Shown: piece after piece, positions 10,134 to 20,639 of the stretch
How the letters are laid out: every line of letters begins with the position of its first letter
How positions within the stretch are numbered: position 1 is the first letter of the stretch
NCBI GenBank assembly: GCA_963971425.1
Contig: OZ020525.1
Span: 10,089,560-10,153,559, forward strand
Direction of reading: 5' to 3'
Length of the DNA stretch: 64,000 nucleotides
From: Bryoerythrophyllum caledonicum
Taxonomy: Eukaryota; Streptophyta; Bryopsida; Pottiales; Pottiaceae
Position numbers and translations under genes: made by a program
Notes under the pieces: model-generated
What the model was told of the DNA's origin: nothing
What the model saw: only the letters and a program-made list of their open reading frames with translations
The model's database searches: none

Positions 10134-10391
10134 TTTCGAAAGGAGCTCCTGGCATGGTTTGGTGACAAGGGCTTGACATCGTACAACATTTCCTGTGCCG
10201 AGTCTCTGTTGTACAACAACATCTTCCCCAAGCACCGCGAGCACATAGATTAGAAGGTGTCGGATCTTGCCAGGGACATTGCAAAGCTGAACGTTCCACC
10301 GAACCGCCGTCACTTCGACATTGTGGTGGCATGCAAAGACAACGAAGGGGAGGATCTGGATGTGCCACTTGTCTCCATCTGCTTCCGGTAA
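10134..10391 (+). pseudogene. Ubiquitin-activating enzyme E1 (UBA1), C-terminal exon fragment
   Basis: An 86-codon frame from just after an AG (10132-10133) to TAA at 10389-10391 matches the C-terminal ubiquitin-fold domain of plant E1. Visible blocks are [17 protein letters not shown], then [14 protein letters not shown], then RRHFDIVVACKDNEGEDLDV and the C-terminus PLVSICFR. E1 activates ubiquitin with ATP and hands it to E2s; this domain binds the E2. An in-frame TAG at 10251-10253 sits where the family has a basic residue after the HRE(R/H) motif. No upstream catalytic exons (adenylation or Cys domains) were found. It is therefore a captured or decayed terminal-exon fragment rather than a working gene. 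The direct repeats on both sides suggest a mobile or duplicated segment. Confidence 0.8.
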
Positions 10392-11527
10392 ATATCAGTT
10401 CCAACCTGTGGCATATTACATGTTATCCAAGATAGTATGTTCATAGTTGTTTATCGTAGGAATCTCTCCCTCTCTTCATCTGGCTTGCTAATCGAATTGC
10501 TGGCGGTGATTAGAAATCATAATGTGTATTGAGGTGACTGTTATAGCTCTAAAACCAACTTGCTTCATTTGTGGCGCTAATTACTATCATCATACAGATT
10601 TGCTTTGCGCAGGAAGTACTGCCGGGTCTCTGTCATGAAAGCAGGCATGTCGGTGATTGTGCAGGTGAGCTTCTGTTGACAACTCATCCCCGGGCAATGG
10701 TGACAAGCTTACGTTGAACCCATATTTGTGGAACAAGGTGAGCACTTTCATTTTCAGTCTTGAAGTCTTGATTAATCATTAGGAGTAAGTAAACTATAAT
10801 TGCAATTACATTTGAAAATGTGTTGGTTGAGCGTTGGTTGGGCGTTGGTGACTGATCATCAGTCAGTTTATATAAAGAATAAAAATTGTACTTGATGTTC
10901 TTATATCATAGATCAAACAATGAGGAATCTATTGATGGTTTAAAATAAGATCCGTGCATAGTTTTTGGTATGCAAGGCGAATTATTGTGTCTTGATGTTT
11001 TATGTTGCAAATTGTTTCCTAAAACATGAAGGATTGTATAGGTGATACATGATCAGTTGGAACTTGGATTTAGAGACCATATCATGACATGCTTAGGTCA
11101 TAGACACGACATCCTTCATTCTTCATTTCTTCCTTGATGTTGAAGAGATTTGACAACTTCTAACTTGTGTAGAATATTGTTGATTCTTTTGATGATTTTC
11201 TTGCTACGTGAGCACAAAGCTCGTTTGTTTACTTCTAACATGTCTGATATATTGTTGTTGCAGGGAAATCATACAGTGCTAGATATTAATTCAACTATCA
11301 CATAGAGAAGGGTGCATCAAAGGTTTCACCAAGGACGTGCATTTCTCTTTCTTGGATTTGTTATTAAGTGAGCTTGTTTTCTTTAATTAAAACTTTCTAC
11401 AAGGAATGATGTGACTGCAAAGTGACAGACAAAAAATAGTAGGATGATTATTTCAAAATAATTATTGCTATGATGAGCTAAAAACTTTTTTATAACCTCT
11501 ATGTCTTTTATTTTATATAGGCCCATC
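10392..11527. other. Non-coding; second direct-repeat copy and upstream part of the Tigger-like element
   Basis: 10668-10774 is the second copy of the 110-bp repeat seen at 9816-9928. A possible exon-like stretch at about 10601-10662, bounded by AG and GTGAGC, reads KYCRVSVMKAGMSVIVQ but matches no family I know. The rest is AT-rich and may include the 5' part of the transposon whose frame starts at 11528. No terminal inverted repeat was located. Confidence 0.3.
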
Positions 11528-13036
11528 ATGGACAATTCTAAGTCCCAAACTCCTCGTCGTCTCCAACAAGTTTCCACTCTTGCAACGCGGAAGAGTGTGA
11601 TAACTTGGATGGTTCAAGATGAATCGGTGCATGGCCTTCCAGGTCTTTATCAACACACAATTTGTGCGTTTCCAGAGCATTTTCGAGGTCTCAAATCAGC
11701 AAATGTGGTACGAGCCTCTCGTTGGTGGAAGATGCGAGGTGAATTTTGTAACGAAGGAGGGGAGGAGGAGACACCTATGATTGTGACAACTACGAGGAGT
11801 CGTATGGGAAGCCGGAAGCGGCTACGTAGCAAGGCTGCACCCGGACGTGGCAACAAACAGTCGGACTGGGTATCATGGATTTATCCCAGACTTCTAACTG
11901 CATTTGAACAATACAAAAAAGCTGGTGTTAAATTTTTATCTAAACTGCTCATTGAATTAGCACTTTCAATATTTTCAGACCAAACATCTTCTTATACGAT
12001 AGAGTCAAGAGATCCTAAAGACAATAGGCTGATCATTGACAAACTAACACATTGTTGGATGCAACAATTTATGGACGTCCATAACATTGTATTGCTGAAG
12101 CAATGTGGAAGGCTATCTTGCAGTCCTGACAAAGAAGTGCAGATCGAAATGCATACAACATTTCACTTGGGAGTGTTGCAAAGAGGTTTTCACAGTAGGA
12201 TTTTCGATGAGAATCTCATGGAGAACCTCGACGAAACTCACTTTGTGGTGAATATGGACAATGGCCGTACGTTGGGATTTCGGGGGGATGATACAGTGAA
12301 GTATGCGGATATGGTTTCTGGTAGAGAATCAATGACGATGGTGGTCCGTATATCTGGAGGCCGTCGTGCGATGATTGAGGCTCCAATGTTGATATTCACA
12401 AACGCCAACCGCAATTATCCAGTGCGAGCTCTTTCTGATAACATCCCAGGTGTATTGTATAGGACGGGACCGAAGGGGTGGATGGATCAAAATTTGTTTC
12501 TAGAGTATTTTTTAGAACCTCGATTATTTCAAGCGAATATTCATGGTCGTACTAAGTTTGTGTGGGTGAACAACTGTGGCAGCCATAACATGACACCCAG
12601 ATTGTCATATGTATTGGCAACGAAACAAACAACACTCAAGTATCTGCCGCCATGTTCCACGCATTTGTGTCAGCCTGCGGATACTTTCATCATCTCCAAA
12701 ATAAAGGACGCGTGGACGAGGTGATGGGAGGCTAAGAAGATCGAATTGATTCAAACAGAATCATGGCAAAATTCAACCTGAGCCGATGGATAATGGTCAG
12801 GAAAGTTGACAAATCCTGGAAAACTATACTTTCTCCAATTGGCTGTCGATAGCATCGAGGATGTAAATAAAGAGATAGATTGTGATAATATTTCCTATGC
12901 TAGAAAAACGATGATTCGATGTGGGTTGTCTTTGGCAATTAATGGCACATGGAATGTCGGTCAATTGTTCTCCAATCTTCAGGAGATTATATCAAAACAT
13001 GAACCACAGTTTCGAGGCGAAGCTGTACCTATCTAA
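11528..13036 (+). pseudogene. pogo/Tigger-like DDE transposase (inactivated)
   Basis: One reading frame of 503 codons from ATG 11528 to TAA 13034-13036, broken by TGA at 12722, TGA at 12779 and TAA at 12791 without any frameshift. The N-terminal 80 residues look like the helix-turn-helix DNA-binding part of pogo/Tigger/CENP-B relatives. The DDE_1 catalytic core follows: first Asp in ENLDETHFVV, the second-Asp block as WVNNCGSH, then the downstream KYLPPCSTHLCQPAD motif. The second catalytic Asp is replaced by Asn (AAC at 12569-12571), so the protein should be inactive even without the stops. All three stops could be single C-to-T changes from CGA, CAA or CAG. The element ends were not found. 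Family assignment is firm and the pseudogene call is strong. Confidence 0.85.
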
Positions 13037-13969
13037 GACCTTTTAAACTTCCTTTACAATTGTAAGTGACTTGTATATATATAACTTTGTGTTCTTTCTT
13101 CAAATTATCTTTTGGCTTCGAATATCTATTGGTTTCTAAGGATTGTAAAGAATGTGATAACTCTTATACAATCTAGAAGTTTCATTTGCAATGGCACCGT
13201 GATACATGCTCAATGTTGTTCACTAAGACCGTGCTCAAGTTGCCCTAGTTACTGAAAGTGGCAAGTATGGTGCAAGCTTTCAACTAGAATAATATTGTTG
13301 ATTCTCCTCCATTTCCTCACAATTTGCTTTTTGAGCATGAAAAATGAATTTGAGCATGAACAAATGAAGAATTTGTTGGATGGAACACTCCAAAAAGATG
13401 GAATGTTTGCATTTGACATGTGGCAAGATTTGGTGACTTGCAATGATTTGTTACATAACTAACACTAAATGTGAACACGTTAAAATGAAACATGGGCAAA
13501 AATTACAGAAATTGACAGTTAGTGTTAAAATTGACATTTAATGTTATAACATTAGTAGGGTAGTTGACATTTAGCATTCGAGTTCGTAAATAGAGTTGCG
13601 AACACTAATGAACATTATTGGTGTACTCAAAGAGGGGGATCATAGTGGACATGGTCGATAAAAATATTCATCAAGAGTGAAAACTTATAGCATTTACAAG
13701 TCATTTACTGCCCATGACACTAAACATCAAAATCAATGTAGTTTACATCAAGCACATGCATGTCAAGTTTTGATTAGGTAATTATTTTCAAGCAAGTGTG
13801 CGAGTCAAATATTGCATGTAAGTTTTTAATTAGTGTAAAAACTTGAACTACTCTTGTTCCAAACTATATTCAGTGAACGGTGTAGTTAGAATGAATATGA
13901 GGAGGTGAGCAGCATACCATGAAAAAGGTTGCCAGAATTGAGCACATATCGATCCAGGTTTCGGAAACC
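13037..13969. other. AT-rich intergenic
   Basis: No gene recognised. It probably includes the 3' part of the Tigger-like element and the 3' flank of the minus-strand gene ending at 13970. GTTAAAATTGACATTTAATG-type phrases recur in 13510-13600, but no bounded repeat was defined. Confidence 0.3.
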
Positions 13970-15681
13970 TTATGCTTCACTGTCGTGGAAAGTAAATGAC
14001 ATATTACGGTACTTTCGGAAGACAGAATCCTCGCCCAAGTACATGTCAAACACAGCCCTACACAAAATGGGCGAGTCTATCACCGCCAACACCCTGCACA
14101 CAAACATGAACAACCTGTCAACTTGCGAAACACTGATAAAACTCACTTTTCTAGTAAAGAAACGAAAAGTAAACGGCAGGCAGCTTTCTAGAAATGGACA
14201 GAGGGAATGGAGACCCACCGATTATCAATATAGACAACAAGTTTGTCCTCTGGAGTCCAAAGCTGATGCACATTCAGAGGCACATGATTCAGAAAACAAC
14301 AAGTTTGCAGACTCATTCGGAGTAAAACACCTGTGACTAGAGAGCAGACATACCAGGGCAACTTCTGAACCTTTCTTCAACGTCTTCAGCCGATTGAAAC
14401 AACTCGTGAAGTCCCGCAGCTGTGCACATAAATACATGTTCCATGAGATGATCACAGCCAAATTCTATGAAGGAAATGATAATCCAACACTTACTGCATC
14501 TTTCCCTGCTCCTCTTTTGGAACCAGCTTGCGCCTTACGAATTCTTGGCAACAATGACTTGTCAAAGCCCTGTTCATAATACCAAGACTCGAGTAAGGTT
14601 TCATATAGAGTTGCTTGTCAAGTCACTAAGATATCCCCTTTTTTCACAAACTGGACTACAATTACTCATGAAATTCACCATTTCTGATTCTTTTCTCATC
14701 ATCTTCGGGTCATAACAGGTGGAACAATTGATTGCACCTTAGCAATGTGGTGGCCTGCAACATCCCTGTCCATCACAAGCACAAGGCTGCGCCGCATCGC
14801 TCCAGTGAGCACGGCAACTTCATTGACCTGTTCAGAGCTCTTCCATGAGTTCCTCATCAATAGAGCTGAAGAGGCAATTGAAAGAGTATCATCTGAGCTA
14901 CATCAACTTTACAAAAGGGAAGGTGAATATAGATCCTCACAGGCTGCTTGTCTTCCGTGTATAACCCAACTGCGTAGGCCCTGGCCATTGCCATCTTGCA
15001 CTGTTATCCAAGTGTCCATCCTCTTGGTTAATACTATGACCGACTCAAAAAGCAAAAGAAACCATCAAATCAGAAGTTTAATATGTGGAGAGAAGAGGAA
15101 CCTGGCCGAGCATGCAGCGGACGGCAGTGGCGTGCAAATAATAGTCTGTATCATCAATCTGCTTCTGCTGCTCAAACCCTATCCCTGTGAAAGGCTCCAT
15201 CACAACCTTCCCTGCCACAACACCATGATACTCACTATTGATTCAGGCAAACATATCATCACCCACACCCTGACCCTTAATTCTGAATTCTAAGGCAACA
15301 TATCATACAATCACATAAATCTAGAATCCTTTGTTTTAGATTATCCTTCCAACTCTGCGAAAATTACATCACAGACTACAACTCCTTAAACCCTAAAATT
15401 CATACAACGTTCCCCCATAAACCCTAAACCCCTAAATCTAGGACTCAACTGAACCTGCCTCTCGATCACTAATCATGAGCTTTATAAACAGTAAGAAATG
15501 CATATGGATTGTTCGGATGATCTAGGTTGTTCGTTTCCAGTCGAGGTGATTAAGATGGACGTGGAAGATTGAGCGATGGATTACCATGAGGATTGGCGGA
15601 GGCGTTGGGCTCCGAGAGAGAGGTGGAGGTGGAGAGGAGAGGGCCCAGAGCTAGAATCGCAAAGCGCCGTGCTACCGCCAT
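13970..15681 (-). CDS. Chalcone-isomerase-fold protein (CHI-like / fatty-acid-binding type), 8 exons
   Basis: Reconstructed minus-strand gene with exons 15681-15585, 15211-15102, 15000-14941, 14827-14738, 14569-14495, 14419-14354, 14262-14219 and 14093-13970. All introns are GT-AG with compatible phases; the sum is 666 nt, or 221 aa. The order of blocks follows the CHI fold: VVMEPFTGIGF near residue 36, RCMLGQ, then ARAYAVGLYTED (about 75-86), MRRSLVLVMDRDV, GFDKSLLPRI, LRDFTSCF with LKKGSEVALLW, and the C-terminal DSPILCRAVFDMYLGEDSV. The GLY strand and the final helix with an (A/L)FD.YLG motif are typical of CHI-like proteins. These include flavonoid-pathway isomerases, plastid fatty-acid-binding FAPs and mitochondrial Aim18 relatives. 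The N-terminus, hydrophobic with two arginines, looks like an organelle targeting or signal sequence. I cannot place the catalytic Arg/Thr/Tyr residues of true CHI, so a non-enzymatic role is likely. The least certain junction is the start of exon 4, where the better pyrimidine-tract acceptor is out of frame. Confidence 0.82.
15361..15440. promoter_or_regulatory. Telo-box-like motifs in intron 1 of the CHI-like gene
   Basis: AAACCCTAA occurs at 15389-15397 and again within TAAACCCTAAACCCCTAAAT at 15417-15436. AAACCCTA telo boxes are known plant promoter and intron elements, often near start codons of housekeeping genes. A regulatory role here is inference; they could also be ordinary AT-rich sequence. 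Confidence 0.35.
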
Positions 15682-15736
15682 GGCTGCGGCGATGGCTTGT
15701 TCGGAAAATTGCGCGCTCTTGAGCAATCAAATCCAC

Positions 15737-15757
15737 TGTCTGTCTGTCTGTCTGTCT
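15737..15757. repeat. TCTG microsatellite
   Basis: Five consecutive CTGT/TCTG units just upstream of the CHI-like start codon on the minus strand, probably in its 5' UTR or promoter. Confidence 0.8.
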
Positions 15758-15805
15758 GATTACGTCTCAGTTTCTGTAGCACACGTAAAAGAGTTCCAAG
15801 TCCGA

Positions 15806-15922
15806 GCGAGGCGGGGACAGAGGCGACGGAGGTGCGACGGAGGCGACGGAAGGGGACGAAGAAGGGACGAAGGACGTTCGACGGGAGGGGACGAAGAGGG
15901 GACGGAGGGGCGACGGAGATGG
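15806..15922. repeat. Purine-rich minisatellite upstream of the CHI-like gene
   Basis: Degenerate tandem copies of a 9-10-bp unit of the type GGCGACGGA / GGGGACGAA, strongly purine-biased on the plus strand. The arginine/glycine-rich plus-strand frame across it (15593-16039) is a by-product of the repeat and not a gene. Confidence 0.7.
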
Positions 15923-16069
15923 CGACATCAATCTTGCACAGATGTGGCCACAGTATCGAACGGATATCAACTACACACGTGTATGCGTGCGCATAACAAG
16001 TACCGGGTATCGTTCACACACACTCATTTGTGCACATGATAGGGACCTCTTGTGCACGTGCGCTCTCTT

Positions 16070-16665
16070 AACCCTAATGTACAGACAAGCCAATAAGTGG
16101 CTTCTCGGATGACGTTTCAAGGATGATAATTGATGTGGATGATCACTTTTCATCCAAATTTTTTTCGGATTGTTCATTGAATGTGTGAGTATTAGATGAT
16201 GATGAAACTTGCCTCATTGAGGTATTTGTGTTTTATGTAAAGAAGAAAATCTTTGTGACATGGATCTCAATGTAGTGTGTATTAGAAACTTCTAGCTTTT
16301 GCTGTAAATCTGAATTCGATTCATTCAGATTATACTTTTTAAATTTGAGTCCAACTAATGAAACAAAGCCTATGAAGTCTAGTTTCCATTCCAATTAGTT
16401 TTTTTTTGGAAAAAACATAAAATTAAAATAAGTTATTGCAATTTGAACTTTGGGCCTATATTCATGGTCAACCGATTTTCTAATTTTAGCTGAACACGGA
16501 AGTTTCATTTACTGTCCAAGTTTTGGCACTATAATGTACACTTCTGGTGAAATTTTCAGAGCATACTTTGTATTTGATATGAATTTTCTTCACTTTTCCT
16601 TTGGAAAATCATTGTAATTACAAATTTTCACCAAAAACTCTGCAATTTTTATCACATATGCAAAA
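16070..16665 (+). repeat. Left arm of a 0.6-kb inverted repeat
   Basis: This segment recurs in reverse complement at 20640-21240. Matching blocks include the GATGATGAAACTT region (about 16196), TAGTTTCCATTCCAATT (16380-16396), the TTTTCTAATTTTAGCTGAACAC block (16471-16492) and CCTTTGGAAAA. Identity is moderate, so the repeat is old. The arms face each other across about 4 kb. No coding frame with family similarity. Confidence 0.55.
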
Positions 16666-17570
16666 CATGTGATTTCATATGTGAATTACTTTAAAAATAA
16701 ATTTCCACCTATCCACGGTCACATGCTCTATCCTTTTGGGGTTAACACACGAGACTTGGTTGTTGAAGATCAACTAAAACTACAAGGTATATTCTTTGCC
16801 ATCGATAGATGCCAAACAACATGGGATATACAAACCAAAGCCGACGGGACAGTTATGAAATTTGAAGCAGCTGCCCTAGATAATCTGCATGAGGGAAAAA
16901 TCGTATGAGGAAAGTCATGAGTACCACTTGCTGGGTCACTGAGAGGTTTCGCTTAGAGAGGTTCGCAAAGCTCACACACATGGGCCCGTATGGAGGGCGT
17001 TTGGTGCCAATCCCCGCTCCTACGGACCCAGGTTTGGTACCTCACGGCCTGATAGGGCTCGCTGTAAATTTCCGTTTGCTCCTAACAAAGCCGTTGATTA
17101 ATTGCCTTCCAATTCATCTTTTAAATTGTATTTATAACTTATCCTTGAATCATCATTCATAAACACGCAATTAAGCAATCATGCACTTGGTCATTTAAAA
17201 GTGCACTTAGGCACCACGACGGCCATGGCGCACCAAAAATCCCACATTTGAAATTTTTTTGTCAATTTTGAAAAAAAATTAGTCTACTTCTTGGATCAGT
17301 ATTGTGTGCAATTAAAAATGTCTATTTAATATCATTGTACAAAATTTTGTGAATAGCTTATAAGAATTGTAATGAAAGAAAGATGCAATCATCCAAACAA
17401 AATTGCCAATTGATATCATGAAGAAATTCCTCATGGTACATAATACATAAGAAGAAGACAAAAAAATAAAGGCATTTGTACATGCACTTGGTGATGTAAT
17501 TAATCAATAGTAAAAACTTATAGCATTTATTATTTACATAGTGTGCCTACACTATACATGATATTTAAAG
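16666..17570. other. No recognised feature
   Basis: Short plus-strand frames exist at 16669-16908 and 16905-17162, but neither resembles a known family and neither is supported by repeat structure or splice context. The rest is AT-rich. Confidence 0.3.
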
Positions 17571-17699
17571 TAGTACTAAAATTTCACTCGTTGTATGTAT
17601 AGCAAGAGGAGAGTAGGAAAGGAGAGGAGGGGTACGGGAGAGGAAAGAGGGCCCGGGTTTAGGTTTGGTGGTGTTAGGTTGAGGATGGCCGCAAGTTTA

Positions 17700-17757
17700 G
17701 GATTCCGCGGGTTTAGGGTTTAGGGTTCCACGGGTTTAGGGTTCCGCGGGTTTCGGG
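17700..17757. repeat. Interstitial telomere-like TTTAGGG repeats
   Basis: Short degenerate array reading GGGTTTAGGGTTTAGGGTTC and continuing with GGGTTTAGGGTTCCGCGGG. Perfect TTTAGGG (Arabidopsis-type telomere) units alternate with units carrying a TTCCGCGGG insertion. Too short for a chromosome end. It supports a plant-type telomere repeat in this genome. Confidence 0.55.
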
Positions 17758-17871
17758 CAACGGCATCGAGTTCAGGACTCCAGATCAACGGCCTACAATA
17801 GGTGCAGGAGATTGACGGCCAGATCTTCTCTCAGCTAGTCCTTGATTTCGAGGCTGGCTGGTCGCGAGGAA

Positions 17872-17891
17872 GGGTGTGCGCGCGCACACCC
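17872..17891. repeat. 20-bp perfect palindrome, copy 1
   Basis: GGGTGTGCGCGCGCACACCC is its own reverse complement. A near-identical 20-mer lies at 18382-18401, with the purine-rich minisatellite between them. The alternating GC core could adopt Z-DNA or cruciform structure. Confidence 0.7.
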
Positions 17892-18039
17892 GTGTGGAGG
17901 TGGGAGGGTAGTGTGAGGGAGATGGTGTGAGCAACGGCGGATTAGGCTTCCGCAAGGATGGAGTAGTGGCGAGGTTTAGGACTGCAAGGATATGTGTACG
18001 CATACTCGTACAAGAGAGGCGAAAGGGGAGGGGGTGTGA

Positions 18040-18330
18040 GTTGTGGTGTAGGATTTGAGGTGGGGCGGAGGGCTTGAGCGGCGGAGAGTAGAGGCTATGA
18101 ACGACGGAGGAGAGAGGCTATGAGCAAAGAGAGAGGGTTTGAGTGGTGGTTGGGAGAAGGTTTGAGCGGCGGCAAGGAGAGAGGGTTTGAGCGACGGCGG
18201 GGAGAGGCTGTCAACGCGGGGAGAGGGTTTGAGCGGGCGGTGGTAGGAAGAGGGTTTGAGTTGTAAAGAGAGGAGGGGCAATCTCGAGAGGGATTGAGCG
18301 GCCGCGAGCAGAGTGTGTGAGTGGCGGAGG
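18040..18330. repeat. Purine-rich degenerate minisatellite
   Basis: At least eight imperfect copies of a unit like GAGAGGGTTTGAGCGGCGG are strung along this segment. The Pro/Ser-rich minus-strand frames at 17785-18608 are read-throughs of this repeat, not genes. Confidence 0.65.
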
Positions 18331-18381
18331 AGAGCTGCACTTCAAGCTGCAACTCAACGCTGCCTTGAACCAAACCTCCAA

Positions 18382-18401
18382 GGGTGTGCGCACGCACACC
18401 C
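18382..18401. repeat. 20-bp near-perfect palindrome, copy 2
   Basis: GGGTGTGCGCACGCACACCC, differing from the palindrome at 17872 only in the centre. Close by, GTACGCACATATCCGCAT (18403-18420) is an inverted, slightly diverged copy of GGATATGTGTACGCAT at 17989-18004. The two palindromes therefore belong to a larger inverted arrangement. Confidence 0.6.
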
Positions 18402-19130
18402 CGTACGCACATATCCGCATAAATTAATTATTAAAAAACTTAATAAAAAATTAATGCTCGTGGGCAAAAGGCTACACGAGCTACACAAGTTCCCCACGGG
18501 CTTCGCGAGGCGAAGCCAAGAAGAGCTAGGAAATTTCAACCTAGTTCCCTTGGTCACCCATCCAAGTCCTATTCCTTCACCATCTTGCTTAACTTCAAGG
18601 TTGCTCAACCACCTCCAACCGGCTTCTACTAGCCTTGGTGATGTTCAAGGCTTGGAAGTTAATATCTTTACACATAATGTTTCGTTTCACAAATGGTTTG
18701 TTGCACTCACATCAAGGTATGGTATTTCATTATATGATAGTACAAACACGTAAGAAAACAAATGAATCACCAAAGTATTGGAAGTGATACACGACTAATA
18801 TTGTCTTATGTTTCAAGATGTATGTATAGATTTTAAGTACATGAACAATGTTGTTAAAAAAAAAAAAAAAAAACCAATTTAGTAATCATATATCCAACAT
18901 AAGTTTAAAACAATAGTTATCATATATTTTGCATATTATTCACGTACGTACACATATTTAACGCAATATGTAACGCAACATGTAACACAACAAACACAAA
19001 AATTTAATACCAAAGAGTTGGTAAGATTTTAGCATTTAAAAAAAATTAAAAAATTGGGGGAAAAATCTTCTCGTTTATGAGTGCCGAGTAGTGCACTTGG
19101 CCAAGTGCATAATTGCTTAATTGCTTAATT
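18402..19130. other. AT-rich intergenic
   Basis: No gene recognised. It contains a hairpin GGCTTCGCGAGGCGAAGCC near 18500, a 20-bp A-run near 18855 and three tandem TTGCTTAA units at about 19106-19130. Confidence 0.35.
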
Positions 19131-19325
19131 GCAATGATAGTGAGCTCCCAATACATTTCCATAGAGTTCCGAACACGTTCCCATGGAATTCACATTACAT
19201 CCCCATGGAGTTCCCAGAGTTCACATTGTGTTCAAGATGAATTCCCAGAGAATTCCCAAGTGTTCTCTAATGTTCCCAAGTGTTCCCAAATGCATTCCCA
19301 AATGCGTTCCCACTTACGATTTCTA
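19131..19325. repeat. GTTCCCA minisatellite, locus 1
   Basis: About fourteen variants of GTTCCCA(A/T)(G/A)TG spaced 10-15 bp apart. It is followed by a motif ending CACATGTGCGTGAGCTTA (about 19419-19436). The same minisatellite-plus-motif arrangement occurs at 40.6-40.9 kb. Confidence 0.65.
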
Positions 19326-19736
19326 GAATTACAGAGTGATCCCAAATGCATGGATCGCGTCAGGTGGGGCCCACACTCTGACGTTCGGGTGCGGATGGGG
19401 GCTGCGTCACATTCTGGTCACATGTGCGTGAGCTTACAAACGTACAGCACCGAACATGAGTCGAGCGTGACGCTCTAGAAGCTGCACTCTACAGTGGCGG
19501 TAAGAAAAACCCATGGTAAAAGCGCAAGTTGCAAATCTGGGAGGGTCACAAGACACAGACAGAATGTTCCGAGCCCAATAATACCGCCACCCTGCACTGT
19601 AGCCCATGTGATTTGTGAATGGGAGAGCAGTGGGGCCGAAGCAAAGGTGTTGACGCAGGTGAGCAGACGAAGCGTGCAGCCCACGCTCATCGTCTTCGCC
19701 TCCAAGTTTCACACAGCATCTGATCATCTCAAGTGC

Positions 19737-19743
19737 TATAAAT
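19737..19743 (+). promoter_or_regulatory. TATA box of the 61-aa gene
   Basis: TATAAAT lies 151 bp upstream of the ATG at 19894. The intervening sequence is CT-rich (CTCATCTCTCTCACTTGTG and similar), as expected of a plant 5' leader. Confidence 0.45.
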
Positions 19744-19893
19744 CCACTGGCGGTACTCCAGTTCAATTCCATCCCAGCTCCACTCTCATCTCTCTCACTT
19801 GTGATCTCATCTCTTTCTCTCCAGTACTTGCCCATTTCACTTGGGTCGAGCTCTCCTGCTGATTTGTTCGCACGAGTGTTTGGGGCATCAGCG

Positions 19894-20079
19894 ATGGCAG
19901 TCCACCACGGAGCGATGTTGACCGCGCCCGCTCGAAGCAGCAGGCCCCGGCGCGGGCAAGTGAAGGCCGCCATAGCGCGGTCCGTGTTGTGCTCGCTCAC
20001 GTCCCTGGTGCACGGCGCGCGCACCTCGCTGTCGCGGCGGTCGTTCCGGCGTTCGTTCTCGTGGAGCAGCAGGAACTGA
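19894..20079 (+). CDS. Small Arg/Ser-rich basic protein, unknown function
   Basis: Intron-less frame of 61 codons from ATG 19894 to TGA 20077-20079 in an isolated GC-rich island. It has a TATA box 150 bp upstream and a pyrimidine-rich leader. The protein starts MAVHHGAMLTAPARSSRPRR and ends in a cluster of RRSF and SWSSRN. The many Ser/Arg and few acidic residues resemble an organelle presequence or a small basic nucleic-acid-binding protein. A longer minus-strand frame (19434-20105) overlaps it but lacks promoter features. No family recognised. It could also be the first exon of a gene whose downstream exons were lost. Confidence 0.4.
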   Translation: MAVHHGAMLTAPARSSRPRRGQVKAAIARSVLCSLTSLVHGARTSLSRRSFRRSFSWSSRN

Positions 20080-20639
20080 GGAGGAGATGGCTGGCGTTCG
20101 TTCATTTTTCACATTTCCGGCCTGCTTGACGTTGAGGAGTAGAGCTCCACGGCGCACGACTCTTGAGCGACTGGATGAGCTGCGCGCACTGAGGCGCAAT
20201 TGAGCGGTTTTTTGTTGTACAGGACGTTACTATGCGGAGCTATGGACAGTAGAGTTAGGACATTAGCGATGATATTTCCGATGATGGAGAGTTCTACTCA
20301 GGGCCTCTGGAGGTGGCCTCTGGATGCACACATGTTCCATGGCGGCCTCGCCTGTTGCAGGAAGCGGCTGGTCACGAGGTGTGCGGGGACGACGTTGCAG
20401 AGTGCTTTTTTTGGGTATTTGTGACACAGATTGAATTAGAAATTTCTGATCTCGCAGTTGAACCTCACCTCGAGCGCATGATGCATTCTCAGATTTTTAC
20501 AGCTACTTCTTGCCTGATGATGAGATGATGTTTTGCACAAGCTATAATGCTAGTAGATTCTCCCATGCCTCTTGAGCTCATTAGGCCTTAACCAAGTCTA
20601 TGACTGTGGCATCAATCTCAATTTCCATTCTACTGAGTG
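20080..20639. other. Probable 3' flank of the small gene
   Basis: GC content falls steadily toward the right. Short frames at 20200-20424 and 20313-20528 are unsupported. No repeat recognised. Confidence 0.3.

Noticed and set aside
13929..15293. Plus-strand frames of 135, 61, 82 and 182 codons
   Set aside because: They lie antisense to the eight-exon CHI-like gene, whose exons splice in phase and match a family; the plus frames match nothing.
15593..16039. Arg/Gly-rich plus-strand frame of 148 codons
   Set aside because: It is produced by the purine-rich minisatellite and TCTG microsatellite upstream of the CHI-like gene.
17700..17757. Chromosome end
   Set aside because: Only a few degenerate TTTAGGG units with unique sequence on both sides; interstitial.
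17785..18608. Pro/Ser-rich minus-strand frames
   Set aside because: Direct read-through of the degenerate minisatellite; repetitive composition only.
19434..20105. 223-codon minus-strand frame
   Set aside because: Antisense to the 61-codon plus-strand gene, which has a TATA box and leader; the minus frame has neither.
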